From the NCBI RefSeq assembly GCF_021458635.1, contig NZ_JAIRDQ010000007.1:186001-250000 (forward strand): DNA of 64,000 nucleotides. Direction: 5' to 3'. Shown here piece by piece: positions 8,402 to 16,229 of the stretch. Positions within the stretch are counted from its first letter, which is position 1. Every line of letters starts with the position of its first letter. A model generated the notes under the pieces. That model did no database searches. It was given only the letters and a program-made list of their open reading frames with translations, and was not told the origin of the DNA. This DNA comes from Bradyrhizobium monzae (GTDB lineage: Bacteria; Pseudomonadota; Alphaproteobacteria; Rhizobiales; Xanthobacteraceae). The position numbers and the translations under genes are program-made.

Positions 8402-9564
8402 GTCTCTCTCTCCGATCGGGTTACACAGCGAAATCCGAGGTGGCTCGTCGATGTATCGACCGGCTCGGCATGACGCGCAGCCGGTCGATAGCGTCTGCAA
8501 TAGCTCGGCGCGCAAAGGTGCGAACCGCCCTTGATGACCTTGCGCGGTATCCTGCTGAGAGGCTGCAGCGGGTCGTAGCTGTCATGCTCGGAGCCGCCGC
8601 GCGGATTTTGAGGAATACAGCACGCTTTCGCGGCATCGGCCTGGTGCTTCGGCATGTACCAGTCGCTGGTCCATTCCCAGACATTGCCGATCATGTCGCA
8701 GACGCCGTAGCCATTGGGCGGATAGGACGTCACCGGCGAGGTGCGTTCAAAGCCGTCATCGCCCGTGTTCTCGAACGGAAAGCGCCCTTGCCAGGTATTG
8801 GCTCGATGTACTCCGCCAGGAGCGAACTCGTCGCCCCACGCAAACTCGGCGCCGTCCAGGCCGCCGCGTGCGGCAAATTCCCATTCCGCTTCCGTCGGCA
8901 AGTCCTTGCCCGCCCATCGCGCATAGGCCAACGCGTCATCGTAGGCAATATGGACAACCGGATGGTCGTCGAGAGACTTGATCTTGCTCCCGGGGCCGTA
9001 GGGATGACGCCAATTCGCTCCCTTGAGCAGCGTCCACCATTTGCTGTAGTCGCGCAGATCGACGGGGTAATCCGGAGGCGTGAAGACGAGCGAGCCGGCG
9101 AAGATCAGATGCGGCAGCGCGTCAGGATAGTTCGCCGGATCCGGCGCCACCTCGGCGAACGTCACATGGCCGGTGGCTCGCACGAATTCCTTGAACTGCC
9201 GATTCGTCACCGGCGTTCGATCGATCCAGAATCCGTCAACGCTTACCGAGTGGCATGGCGCCTCTTCGGGATAGTGGCGATCCGATCCCATGCGAAACGT
9301 GCCGCCGGGAATAAACACGCTGTCTGGCGTGCGGGTTTTGTCCACGTCCGCGACCAGTCTCTCGGCGATGTTCACAAACTTTGCCTCCAGCTGCTCGCGC
9401 TGACGATCCGATCCGTCCGGATTTCGTGAATCGCCGCGTAGATCCTGCGCCTGCCGATATGCAGTTTGCGCCAAATTCGCCGCGGCGATGCCGATGATCG
9501 ATAACCAGACGAAAGTGTCATCGGGCTCTCCTGTCTCGGTGTGACCAAGGCTTGTCCGGAACAC
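8398..9564 (-). CDS. formylglycine-generating enzyme (sulfatase modifying factor)
   Basis: A 388-residue SUMF1/FGE-fold protein. The core runs from about residue 80 (FIPGGTFRMGSDRHYPEEAP, FWIDRTPVTNRQFKEFV) through PTEAEWEFAARGG and NVWEWTSDWY to GFRCV. The two copper-binding cysteines of true FGEs are present as Cys351 and Cys356 (LC-x4-C in SHLCAPSYC), so this is a catalytic FGE and not just a fold relative. It oxidises the sulfatase Cys to formylglycine using O2. A hydrophobic segment (about residues 18-36) may anchor it in the membrane. Its TGA overlaps the sulfatase ATG (ATGA), implying translational coupling. The start codon is not certain. Confidence 0.93.
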   Translation of the reverse strand: MFRTSLGHTETGEPDDTFVWLSIIGIAAANLAQTAYRQAQDLRGDSRNPDGSDRQREQLEAKFVNIAERLVADVDKTRTPDSVFIPGGTFRMGSDRHYPEEAPCHSVSVDGFWIDRTPVTNRQFKEFVRATGHVTFAEVAPDPANYPDALPHLIFAGSLVFTPPDYPVDLRDYSKWWTLLKGANWRHPYGPGSKIKSLDDHPVVHIAYDDALAYARWAGKDLPTEAEWEFAARGGLDGAEFAWGDEFAPGGVHRANTWQGRFPFENTGDDGFERTSPVTSYPPNGYGVCDMIGNVWEWTSDWYMPKHQADAAKACCIPQNPRGGSEHDSYDPLQPLSRIPRKVIKGGSHLCAPSYCRRYRPAARHAEPVDTSTSHLGFRCVTRSERET

Positions 9565-9611
9565 AGCCGGCTAGGAACCCAGAAATCTAAAGCGCCATAG
9601 CATTGGGCCAA

Positions 9612-9629
9612 GTTGGACCTTGGTCCATC
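9612..9629. promoter_or_regulatory. palindrome upstream of the FGE-sulfatase operon
   Basis: The plus strand reads GTTGGACC-TT-GGTCCATC, a palindrome with perfect 6-bp arms (9614-9627) and a 2-nt TT spacer. It is 48-65 bp upstream of the FGE start. It matches 15 of 18 positions of the palindrome at 12848-12865 in front of the single-domain receiver gene. Size and symmetry fit the binding site of a LuxR/FixJ-type dimer such as the regulator at 12194. The protein-site link is inferred. Confidence 0.5.
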
Positions 9630-9652
9630 ATTCGAGAACACTTTGCGGCCAA

Positions 9653-9666
9653 CTGCCACATGGCAG
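9653..9666. promoter_or_regulatory. second palindrome in the sulfatase/kinase intergenic region
   Basis: CTGCCA-CA-TGGCAG is a perfect 6-bp inverted repeat with a 2-nt spacer. It has a similar layout to the neighbouring 9612-9629 palindrome but different half-sites. It lies between the divergent FGE and sensor-kinase genes. It could bind another regulator or be chance. Confidence 0.3.
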
Positions 9667-9914
9667 AGATCACAAGGCGTTCTCACTCCGCACAAACACA
9701 AAAGGTTCACAAATTTTAAGGATAAGAAGACGGGCGCGAGCGGCAACGAAGTTTGTCCGGAGCGAAGCTCTTGTTCTACCGGCCAAAGCTCCGACCTCGG
9801 CGAATTGAGGCTAAATTGGGGCTCCGGGCAGAAGCGCACCAATTGTTCGACTGGACAATCTTCAATCCAAGGTTTCTACTCTTAAAGGTCGCACATCAGA
9901 CCGGATCGTGGTTC

Positions 9915-12197
9915 GTGAATTCGGGCGATCAGCAGAGTCAGGCAAGCCCTTGTTGCGATACACACGTACGCAAGCTCTTGCTTGCGGCCTGCGCCCTATT
10001 GCTGTTCATGACCGCGCATTGCCGGGCCAACGACGCGCCGCAGCGTGTGCTTATCCTTCACGCCTACAATTATACTTTTCCCGCGACGACCGCCGTCTCG
10101 GAGGTCGCACGAAGACAGCTCATCGAGCGCTCATCAAGACCAATCGAGATCGAAGCTGAGTTTCTCGATCTAGCGCGGTTTCCAAGCGAGGCGCACGCCG
10201 CTCGCGTCGCGCAATTCCTCCACGACAAGTATGAAGGCAGGCATTTTGATCTCATTTTATCGATGGGCTTTGGCGCCATACCCTTCCTCATAAAATATCG
10301 AGATCAATTTGCTCCAAACGTGCCAGTGGTGTTCGCCGGAGGCACAAAGGATCATTTTGCCGGTTACAAGCTGCCCAACGACGTAACGGGGGTGTTTTCG
10401 AGCTTCGATCCGGACAAGATCCTGGAGTTGGCGGAACGGCTGCAGCCGAATGCCCGCCATTTGATGGTCATCGGTGGAAGTAGTCCGAATGACCGATCCT
10501 GGCAGAGGTCGGCCCGAGAAGCGATCGAGCGTCGTGCCCCGCGTTTGGAGATCATCACGCGCTACGATTTCAGCTATGACGCGCTATTGGCTGAGGTCTC
10601 GCATCTCCCTTCAGATACGATCGTGCTATTGTTGACCGTCTATTCGGACGCGGATGGTCGATCGCTAATTCCTCAGCTGGTCGCGACCGACATCGCGAAG
10701 GCTGCGTCCGCGCCGGTCTACGGCCCATTCGAGACATTCCTTGGTTCGGGAGTGGTCGGCGGATACACCGAGACCTACGCTTCGCTCGGCGCAAGCGCCG
10801 CGGATGTTGCGCTCGAGATACTTTCCGGAACAGATCCATCAAAAATTGCGCCCCACGTTAACCCCCGCCAGGCCTTTCGGGTGGATGCACGGGCAATGGA
10901 TCGATGGGGACTGAAGCGGACCGACTTGCCGCCCGGCACAATCGTCCAATTCCATGAACCCGGTCTTTGGGAGCAGCACGGACTGCTCGTGGTAGCCGTA
11001 GCGTCGGTGGTTCTGATTCAATCGGTCCTTTTGATCGCATTGCTGTTTCAACGGCGCCAGTTACGCCGTACTCAACGCTCGCTCGAGGAGAGCGAGGATC
11101 GCTTGAATTTTGCGGCCACGTCCATGAACATCGGATTTTGGCAGTTCGATCGATCCACTGGCGCGCTGTGGGTCAGCGAACCCGGCCGCGCGATGTTCAA
11201 TGCAGCCAAGAAAGGACTGTGGACCCGAGACTCATTTCTTGCCGCAGTTCAACCGGACGATCGTCTCCTGGCCGCGTCGGCATTGGAGGGGAACCTGAAA
11301 GTCCATTCGAGAGCGGCAGACGTTCGCGTCGTAGCCTCAGGCGGCGAGATTCGATGGGTCAGTATCCGTTCACGTTCGAATCTCGACGAAGTATCTGCAT
11401 CGGACTCTGTCAGCGGCGCTTTCGTCGATATCACCGATCAGAAAGCGTCGGAGACAGAAGCCGAACTTCACCGCCAGGAAGTCGCGCATTTGATGCGGGT
11501 CTCAGTGCTCGGCGAACTCTCGGGAGCGATTGCCCATGAGGTCAATCAGCCACTCACCGCGATCCTGTCCAATGCACAAGCGGCGCTATACTTGCTCGAG
11601 CAGGATACCCCCAATCTGGCCGAAGTGCAGGACGCGCTGCGTGACATCGTGAAAGAAGACAATCGGGCCGGGAGCGTGGTTCGACGCCTGCGCGGACTGC
11701 TGAAGAAGGGTGAACCTCGAGCCGAGCTAATCGACATCAATGAAATGATCGGTTCGGCCGCTGCATTGCTTCGCAGCGAGCTAATCAGCCGGCAAGTGAG
11801 GGTCGAGACAGAGTTGTCAGCCAGCAGGCCAACCGTGTTCGGCGATTCCGTGCAATTGCAGCAAGTTTTGCTGAATCTTATCGTCAATGCGATGGACGCG
11901 ATGGCTGCGACGCCTGAGAAACAGCGGCGCATATGGATCTGCACCCGGGAGACCAAGACCGGCACCACCGAGGTCATCGTCAGCGACAGCGGACACGGCA
12001 TCCAGCCCCGGGATAGCAAACAGTTGTTCTCGCCGTTCTACACGACGAAAGATCACGGACTCGGACTTGGTCTCACGATCTGCTCCACGATTATCCGAAA
12101 GCATGGGGGAACCATCAATCTGCAAAACGGCGAAGCAGGCGGCGCCATTGCAAGGGTTTCGCTGCCCTCCCGTCTTATGCTCACGGCGGCGCAATGA
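9915..12197 (+). CDS. sensor histidine kinase with ABC-type solute-binding ectodomain
   Basis: A 760-residue sensor kinase. I prefer the GTG at 9915 because it places the hydrophobic signal (RKLLLAACALLLFMTAHC) near the N-terminus; a TTG at 9753 would give 814 residues. A periplasmic binding-protein-like domain (about 40-330; VLILHAYN, DLILSMGFGAIPFL, VPVVFAGG) is followed by a transmembrane helix (about 355-378), a PAS domain (about 395-510), a HisKA box ELSGAIAHEVNQPL with phospho-acceptor His541, and an HATPase domain with N box (LLNLIVNAMDAM) and G boxes (DSGHGI, GLGLGLTI). The ectodomain matches the ABC_sub_bind type. Its stop overlaps the response regulator start (ATGA). The ligand is unknown; the adjacent sulfatase suggests a sulfated or aromatic compound (inference). 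Confidence 0.88.
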   Translation: MNSGDQQSQASPCCDTHVRKLLLAACALLLFMTAHCRANDAPQRVLILHAYNYTFPATTAVSEVARRQLIERSSRPIEIEAEFLDLARFPSEAHAARVAQFLHDKYEGRHFDLILSMGFGAIPFLIKYRDQFAPNVPVVFAGGTKDHFAGYKLPNDVTGVFSSFDPDKILELAERLQPNARHLMVIGGSSPNDRSWQRSAREAIERRAPRLEIITRYDFSYDALLAEVSHLPSDTIVLLLTVYSDADGRSLIPQLVATDIAKAASAPVYGPFETFLGSGVVGGYTETYASLGASAADVALEILSGTDPSKIAPHVNPRQAFRVDARAMDRWGLKRTDLPPGTIVQFHEPGLWEQHGLLVVAVASVVLIQSVLLIALLFQRRQLRRTQRSLEESEDRLNFAATSMNIGFWQFDRSTGALWVSEPGRAMFNAAKKGLWTRDSFLAAVQPDDRLLAASALEGNLKVHSRAADVRVVASGGEIRWVSIRSRSNLDEVSASDSVSGAFVDITDQKASETEAELHRQEVAHLMRVSVLGELSGAIAHEVNQPLTAILSNAQAALYLLEQDTPNLAEVQDALRDIVKEDNRAGSVVRRLRGLLKKGEPRAELIDINEMIGSAAALLRSELISRQVRVETELSASRPTVFGDSVQLQQVLLNLIVNAMDAMAATPEKQRRIWICTRETKTGTTEVIVSDSGHGIQPRDSKQLFSPFYTTKDHGLGLGLTICSTIIRKHGGTINLQNGEAGGAIARVSLPSRLMLTAAQ

Positions 12198-12820
12198 CCA
12201 ACGACGAATTCACAGTTTTCCTGGTCGATGATGACGAGGGCGTGCTGAAGGCCATTGGTCGATTGTTGCAGGCGAGAGGCTACCGAATTCAGCCGTTCAC
12301 CTCGCCAACAGCATTCCTGGCGAGCCACGACGTGTCCATCCCTGGCTGCGCTCTGCTCGATCTCTCGATGCCCGATTTGGACGGACTTGCACTGCAACAA
12401 GCGCTGAGCGCCTGCGGATCGGAACGGCAGGTCATCTTCCTGACGGCGAAGGGCGACATACCAACCAGCGTGCGCGCCATGCGCGCCGGCGCCATCGATT
12501 TTCTCACCAAGCCCGTGAACGATACCGACCTATTGCGGGCCGTCCAGGAAGCTGAAAGGAAAGATGGTGAGATCCGCTCGAAGGCTGCCAGTCTGAATTC
12601 CATCATCACCAAGCTCGCGCTGCTGACGCCGCGAGAGCAGGAAGTGATGAAGCATGTCGTCGCCGGTCGACTGAACAAGCAAATCGCCGGCGAACTTGGA
12701 ACAGTCGAGAAGACGATCAAGGTTCATCGCGGCCGGGTCATGAACAAGCTCGGCGTTCGTTCCGTTGCCGATCTTGTGCGCTTGGCGGAAAGGGCGGGCA
12801 TTGCCGGCGTCGGATCTTAG
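12194..12820 (+). CDS. FixJ/LuxR-family response regulator
   Basis: A 208-residue two-domain regulator. The receiver domain (1-120) has the acidic pocket VDDDEG, phospho-acceptor Asp56 (LLDLSMPD), the conserved Thr (FLTAKG) and Lys (FLTKPV). The C-terminal LuxR-type HTH (about 140-200) contains LTPREQEVMKHVVAGRLNKQIAGELGTVEKTIKVHRGRVMNKLGV. The ATGA overlap with the kinase gene makes it the obvious cognate partner. Palindromes at 9612-9629 and 12848-12865 are candidate binding sites, which would place the FGE-sulfatase operon and the next receiver gene under its control. Confidence 0.93.
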   Translation: MTNDEFTVFLVDDDEGVLKAIGRLLQARGYRIQPFTSPTAFLASHDVSIPGCALLDLSMPDLDGLALQQALSACGSERQVIFLTAKGDIPTSVRAMRAGAIDFLTKPVNDTDLLRAVQEAERKDGEIRSKAASLNSIITKLALLTPREQEVMKHVVAGRLNKQIAGELGTVEKTIKVHRGRVMNKLGVRSVADLVRLAERAGIAGVGS

Positions 12821-12847
12821 TGACGCCGTTGGCTAGCTAGTGGCTCT

Positions 12848-12865
12848 GTTGGCCCTTGGGCCAAC
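12848..12865. promoter_or_regulatory. perfect palindrome upstream of the single-domain receiver gene
   Basis: GTTGGCCC-TT-GGGCCAAC has perfect 8-bp arms with a 2-nt spacer and ends 36 bp before the receiver gene. It is 15/18 identical to the element upstream of the FGE-sulfatase operon. Candidate site for the LuxR-type regulator encoded just upstream. Confidence 0.55.
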
Positions 12866-12901
12866 TCGACAAGCCGCCATTGCACGCCTGATAGTTATAC
12901 C

Positions 12902-13309
12902 ATGGTGATCCCGTCGCCCTGGATAGCGATCGTCGACGATGACCCGTCCGTGCTCAAAGCTCTGTCACGGCTGCTAAGGACTCGCGCCATAAACACAAAG
13001 ACGTACGAATCGGCTGACGAATTCATCGGCTCGCTGCCGGAGAACACTACGGACGGATTGCCCGAATGCCTGATCCTTGATTTGCAGATGCCCGACATGA
13101 ACGGGCTTGAGCTGCAACGCTATCTCGATGACGCAGGAATCAGAATTCCAACAATCGTGATCACCGCGCATTCCGAGAGTGACATGCGCGAGCTTTGCAC
13201 AGCCGCCGGCGCCGAAGCTTACCTCCTTAAGCCGCTCGAGGACACATCCCTGCTCGATGCCATTAACGCTATCCGCGCGAAGACTGCCCGATCAACGCGC
13301 TCACCCTAG
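12902..13309 (+). CDS. single-domain response regulator receiver
   Basis: A 135-residue CheY-like receiver without an output domain: VDDDPSVLKAL, phospho-acceptor Asp60 in LILDLQMPD, TAHSESD with the conserved Thr-like position, and YLLKPLED Lys. It follows the kinase/regulator pair by 81 nt, with a palindrome in the gap. It could compete for phosphoryl groups or act as a phosphate sink for the kinase (inference). The receiver most resembles FixJ-type receivers, so loss of an HTH domain from a duplicated regulator is possible. Confidence 0.85.
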   Translation: MVIPSPWIAIVDDDPSVLKALSRLLRTRAINTKTYESADEFIGSLPENTTDGLPECLILDLQMPDMNGLELQRYLDDAGIRIPTIVITAHSESDMRELCTAAGAEAYLLKPLEDTSLLDAINAIRAKTARSTRSP

Positions 13310-13742
13310 GCCTTCAACTGTAGGCCGCAAGGAAGGCTCGTGCGGCGCGGCGGCGAATTGGCAGGTCGCTCATCCAATTTGTACAGTCCCGCCTGACGGC
13401 AAGACTGCAGCCTTGCTCGTACACCTCATTTCGTCACAAGATGATGCGTTGGCGTTACGGAGCTTTGCGGCGCGGAGTCCGAGATAGAGAACGTCGGCCA
13501 CGTGTTCCAACCGGACGGGCGATTGGCGTTCAAATTTGCCCCCCTCATCGGCGTCCAATTTTGGCTCTGACGCCATCTGGTTGCCGGTTCGAGTCCTGCC
13601 ACACATATCGGGAATCGCCCTCGCTTTTGAGCAGTCTCCTTCACCCTGCGGCCCTGAGGGCGCCATCACCTCGTGCGTCGAGCGCCGCGTGATTGCTCTC
13701 CACTAGGCGGCTTTTTTCTGCTCAAGCTTCCGGGATGTTCTT
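13310..13742. other. intergenic stretch without a convincing gene
   Basis: Short overlapping open frames on both strands have no recognisable protein character. The only notable content is a tRNA T-arm-like sequence at 13576-13605. The stretch lies at the left of a small patch of accessory genes ending at tRNA-Glu. Confidence 0.5.
13576..13605 (+). other. tRNA 3'-arm-like fragment
   Basis: The plus strand contains GGTTGCCGGTTCGAGTCC followed by TGCC, resembling the variable loop, T-arm and start of the acceptor 3' strand of a tRNA (TTCGAGT loop, one mismatched stem pair). No anticodon or D-arm precedes it. It may be a leftover attachment-site fragment or chance. It was judged by eye only. 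Confidence 0.3.
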
Positions 13743-13877
13743 TTAGTCACCGCCAATTTCGGCTGCCCAGCTGAAGTTATAATGCGCGCTCAACAGCTTC
13801 ATTGCGACGACAACGACGAGAACGCAAATGATTTGCAGCAACGTTCTGGTCGAGAACACTTTATTGAAGAGCGTCAT
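13743..13877 (-). CDS. 44-residue single-pass membrane protein
   Basis: A short ORF starting at the ATG at 13877. It encodes a hydrophobic helix (LLQIICVLVVVVAMKLLSA) and the tail HYNFSWAAEIGGD. It begins 11 nt downstream of the small basic protein gene on the same strand, so it is probably translated from the same mRNA. No family is recognised. It could also be read as a C-terminal extension of a longer frame to 14009, but that frame overlaps the basic protein. Confidence 0.45.
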   Translation of the reverse strand: MTLFNKVFSTRTLLQIICVLVVVVAMKLLSAHYNFSWAAEIGGD

Positions 13878-13888
13878 GATGCCGCCTT

Positions 13889-14089
13889 CTAGCGTTGGTG
13901 ACCGAGCCGGATTCCAAGCTTGAGCGCCTTTTGGCGGAGTGAGCCTTCGGAGCGCTTTGTGAGCTTCGCAATATTTGCAACCGGAGTCTTCGCTTTCGAA
14001 TGAGCGCATAGCTCCTTCACGTCGGCTTTTGTGTATTCGCGACGCACAGGTTTCTTCTTCGTAGCCGTCTTCTTTGCCTTCTTCGCCAC
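13889..14089 (-). CDS. small Lys-rich HTH-like basic protein
   Basis: A 66-residue basic protein starting at a GTG (14089) with AGGAG 8 nt upstream. The N-terminal MAKKAKKTATKKKPVRR is a histone-H1-like basic tail. The remainder (EYTKADVKELCAHSKAKTPVANIAKLTKRSEGSLRQKALKLGI) looks like a helix-turn-helix or SANT-like unit. Similar small proteins occur in many rhizobia (recalled, not searched). It is probably nucleic-acid binding. Role unknown. Confidence 0.7.
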   Translation of the reverse strand: MAKKAKKTATKKKPVRREYTKADVKELCAHSKAKTPVANIAKLTKRSEGSLRQKALKLGIRLGHQR

Positions 14090-14178
14090 TTTTAGCTCCT
14101 CGATTCGAGAGTGGGCCGTACTAGCACAGCAGCATTGAGGCGCAATCAGTTGGCTCTATATAAGGTGGGGTTGCTCCC

Positions 14179-14379
14179 CTAGGTCGCACGTCCATTATTC
14201 GACATATTGGTGTCGAGGAGCGCCAAAAGCGAGTGCACCACTACTAGTCGCCGACGTCCGATCGTTGTCGTGGAGATGCGCCGAGCTGCTATCAACTCGT
14301 AAAGCTTCGTGCGCCCCAAGCCAGTCACTTCGCATGCATCGTCAATCGTGCAGGTGAGCCGTTCGGCGAATGGCATCAT
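14179..14379 (-). CDS. excisionase-like HTH DNA-binding protein
   Basis: About 66 residues from the tandem ATGs at 14379/14376: TIDDACEVTGLGRTKLYELIAARRISTTTIGRRRLVVVHSLLALLDT. This is the AlpA/Xis-like MerR-type fold (an HTH with GLGRTKLYELI, then an R-x-x-VV hairpin). Such proteins regulate or assist excision of prophages and islands. It lies about 370 nt from the 3' end of tRNA-Glu, a frequent integration target, and no integrase is visible nearby. An in-frame extension up to 14586 exists, so the true start is uncertain. Confidence 0.6.
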   Translation of the reverse strand: MMPFAERLTCTIDDACEVTGLGRTKLYELIAARRISTTTIGRRRLVVVHSLLALLDTNMSNNGRAT

Positions 14380-14747
14380 GCTCGGCTCTGCGGCTTTCGG
14401 ATCGGATAGACTGACTTGTGAAGGTTGTCCGCCAGTTTTCTCTCGTCGATTGTATCTCACGTGCTGCCCTCCTATTCGCACAAAGCTCGACGGGACAAGA
14501 GTTGATTGTGCGACGAGCAACGTCAATGCGAACATCCGAGGGCGCTCGCGTACGACAGCGGCCGTTGGAATATTTCCGGACACCAAGGGCGACGAGGAAA
14601 TTATTTGCGAATGCGCCAGCCACAGTCAGGCATCGCGCCGAGGCTGACCGGCCAATATCGGGAGAAAATTCCGCAAGCGTTCGCCGCTGTTCACCAGCGT
14701 CTTATTCAACGAACGCGGCGGATGGCTACCTAAGTGCCTGAGTTTGC
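14380..14747. other. intergenic stretch next to tRNA-Glu
   Basis: Only overlapping short frames with no protein character, some of them an upstream extension of the excisionase-like ORF. No repeat or hairpin stands out. It is probably the remnant of a small integrated element. Confidence 0.4.
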
Positions 14748-14822
14748 TGGCGCTCCCTAGGGGAATCGAACCCCTGTTTCAGCCTTGAGAGGGCCGCGTC
14801 CTAACCGCTAGACGAAGGGAGC
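14748..14822 (-). tRNA. tRNA-Glu (CTC)
   Basis: A 75-nt cloverleaf read on the minus strand. The acceptor GCTCCCT pairs with AGGGAGC, followed by G73 and an encoded CCA. D-arm TCGTCTAGCGGTTAGGAC; anticodon arm CGGCC-CTCTCAA-GGCTG with anticodon CTC; T-arm CAGGGGTTCGATTCCCCT. All stems pair with at most one G-T. The 3' end faces the accessory patch to the left, as expected for an integration site. Confidence 0.95.
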
Positions 14823-14878
14823 GTGAGGGCTAGCCAATAACCTCGAAATTTGTCCGCTGCAAGGACTGAACCGGCCTT

Positions 14879-15223
14879 TTATGGCTCATTGGCAAATTTC
14901 AGCTTTCCGGCCGGCTTGAGCGTGTGGGCATCGAAGGTGCGGATCTCGGTGACCCCGCCGATATCGAGCGTGACCACGAGGCGGTCGCCGGCGACACCGG
15001 TCGATGCGATTCTGGCGCCCTTCGGCAGGGTGGCGATGACGTCGCTCGCGGGCTCAGGCGCCCTTCCCTCCGACTTGAAAAGGCGGTAGCCCACCGCGAT
15101 CAGGACGGCGCAGATGGCCAGCGCCGAGGTCAACCCCGCGATCAGCATCATCCGCCGCACCCGCGCAAACAACGCGGCCTGCTCGGGGGTCGGTTCGGGA
15201 ACAGCGGTGTCAGACGTCGTCAT
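14879..15223 (-). CDS. single-pass membrane protein (DUF6476-like)
   Basis: A 114-residue protein with one transmembrane helix (about residues 26-48, MLIAGLTSALAICAVLIAVGYRLF). A short periplasmic beta-rich domain follows (IATLPKGARIASTGVAGDRLVVTLDIGGVTEIRTFDAHTLKPAGKLKFANEP). I associate this with DUF6476 from memory. Function unknown. It is divergent from the pseudouridine synthase gene, and the two ATG codons overlap at 15221-15224 (CATG), leaving no intergenic space. Confidence 0.72.
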   Translation of the reverse strand: MTTSDTAVPEPTPEQAALFARVRRMMLIAGLTSALAICAVLIAVGYRLFKSEGRAPEPASDVIATLPKGARIASTGVAGDRLVVTLDIGGVTEIRTFDAHTLKPAGKLKFANEP

Positions 15224-16229
15224 GGATAGCTCAGGCTCAGCGCAACGGTTGGAGGTCGTGGTCGAAGGCGACGAGGGCTCGGCCCGGCTCGACCGCGTGC
15301 TGGCGGTGCGCCTTCCCGACCTGTCGCGATCAAGGCTCAAAGCCCTGATTCTGGCGGGCGCGGTAAGCCTGAAGGCCGCCGCGGTCCGCGACCCCGCTTA
15401 TCACGTCGCATCCGGCGATACGATCATAATCGACGTGCCGGAGGCGGCCCCGCCGGAGCCGAAAGGTGAAGATATCGCCCTCGATATCGTGTTCGAGGAC
15501 GACGACATCATCGTCATCAACAAGCCGAAGGGGCTGGTGGTGCACCCCGCGGCCGGGCACGAGACCGGCACCCTGGTGAATGCGCTGATTGCCCATTGCG
15601 GCACCTCGCTGTCGGGCATCGGCGGGGTGCGCCGGCCCGGCATCGTGCACCGGCTGGACAAGGACACGACCGGGCTGATGGTGGTGGCCAAGAACGACCT
15701 GGCGCATGCCTCGCTGACCGCCCAGTTCGCCGACCACGGCCGCACGGGGCCGATGCGGCGCGGCTATATGGCCTTCGCGTGGGGGCTGCCGGGCCGGCAT
15801 CGCGGCACGGTCGACGCACCGATCGACCGCCATCCGCATGCGCGGGAGAAGATGGCGGTGCGCCAGGGCGGCCGCGAGGCCGTGACGCATTGGGAGCTGC
15901 TCGAGAGTTTTGCGGGCCGCGACGGCAAGCCGATCGCGGGACTGCTGGCTTGCGAGCTCGAGACCGGGCGCACCCACCAGATCCGAGTCCACCTCGCCCA
16001 TATCGGCCACCCCCTGATGGGCGACGCGGTTTATGGCCCGCATTTCAAGACCAAGGCGAACCAGCTCGGGCGGGAATCGCAGGCGGCTCTAACTGCGCTT
16101 GGCCGTCAGGCCTTGCATGCTTATTTGCTGGTACTTGAGCACCCCCGGACCGGAGAACTTCTTCACTGGGAGGCGGGTCTGCCGGAGGATTTACTTCTCC
16201 TGGAGAGCGCTTTGAAAGCGGCGCTATGA
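15222..16229 (+). CDS. RluA-family 23S rRNA pseudouridine synthase (RluD-type)
   Basis: 335 residues from the ATG at 15222. An N-terminal S4 domain (about 15-80: ARLDRVLAVRLPDLSRSRLKALILAGAVSL) precedes the catalytic domain with the RluA motif II HRLDKDTTGLMVVAK (nucleophile Asp) and later ETGRTHQIRVHLAHIGHPLMGDAVYG. RluD-type enzymes make the pseudouridines of helix 69 in 23S rRNA (family knowledge; the exact target is not shown here). rpoH follows downstream, a pairing I recall from other alphaproteobacteria. An in-frame extension to 15114 would overlap the divergent gene. Confidence 0.9.
   Translation: MDSSGSAQRLEVVVEGDEGSARLDRVLAVRLPDLSRSRLKALILAGAVSLKAAAVRDPAYHVASGDTIIIDVPEAAPPEPKGEDIALDIVFEDDDIIVINKPKGLVVHPAAGHETGTLVNALIAHCGTSLSGIGGVRRPGIVHRLDKDTTGLMVVAKNDLAHASLTAQFADHGRTGPMRRGYMAFAWGLPGRHRGTVDAPIDRHPHAREKMAVRQGGREAVTHWELLESFAGRDGKPIAGLLACELETGRTHQIRVHLAHIGHPLMGDAVYGPHFKTKANQLGRESQAALTALGRQALHAYLLVLEHPRTGELLHWEAGLPEDLLLLESALKAAL

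Noticed and set aside
14161..14185. GCTCCCCTAGG as a second att copy of the tRNA-Glu 3' end
   Set aside because: The match is about 10 nt with an extra base, not enough to separate it from chance.
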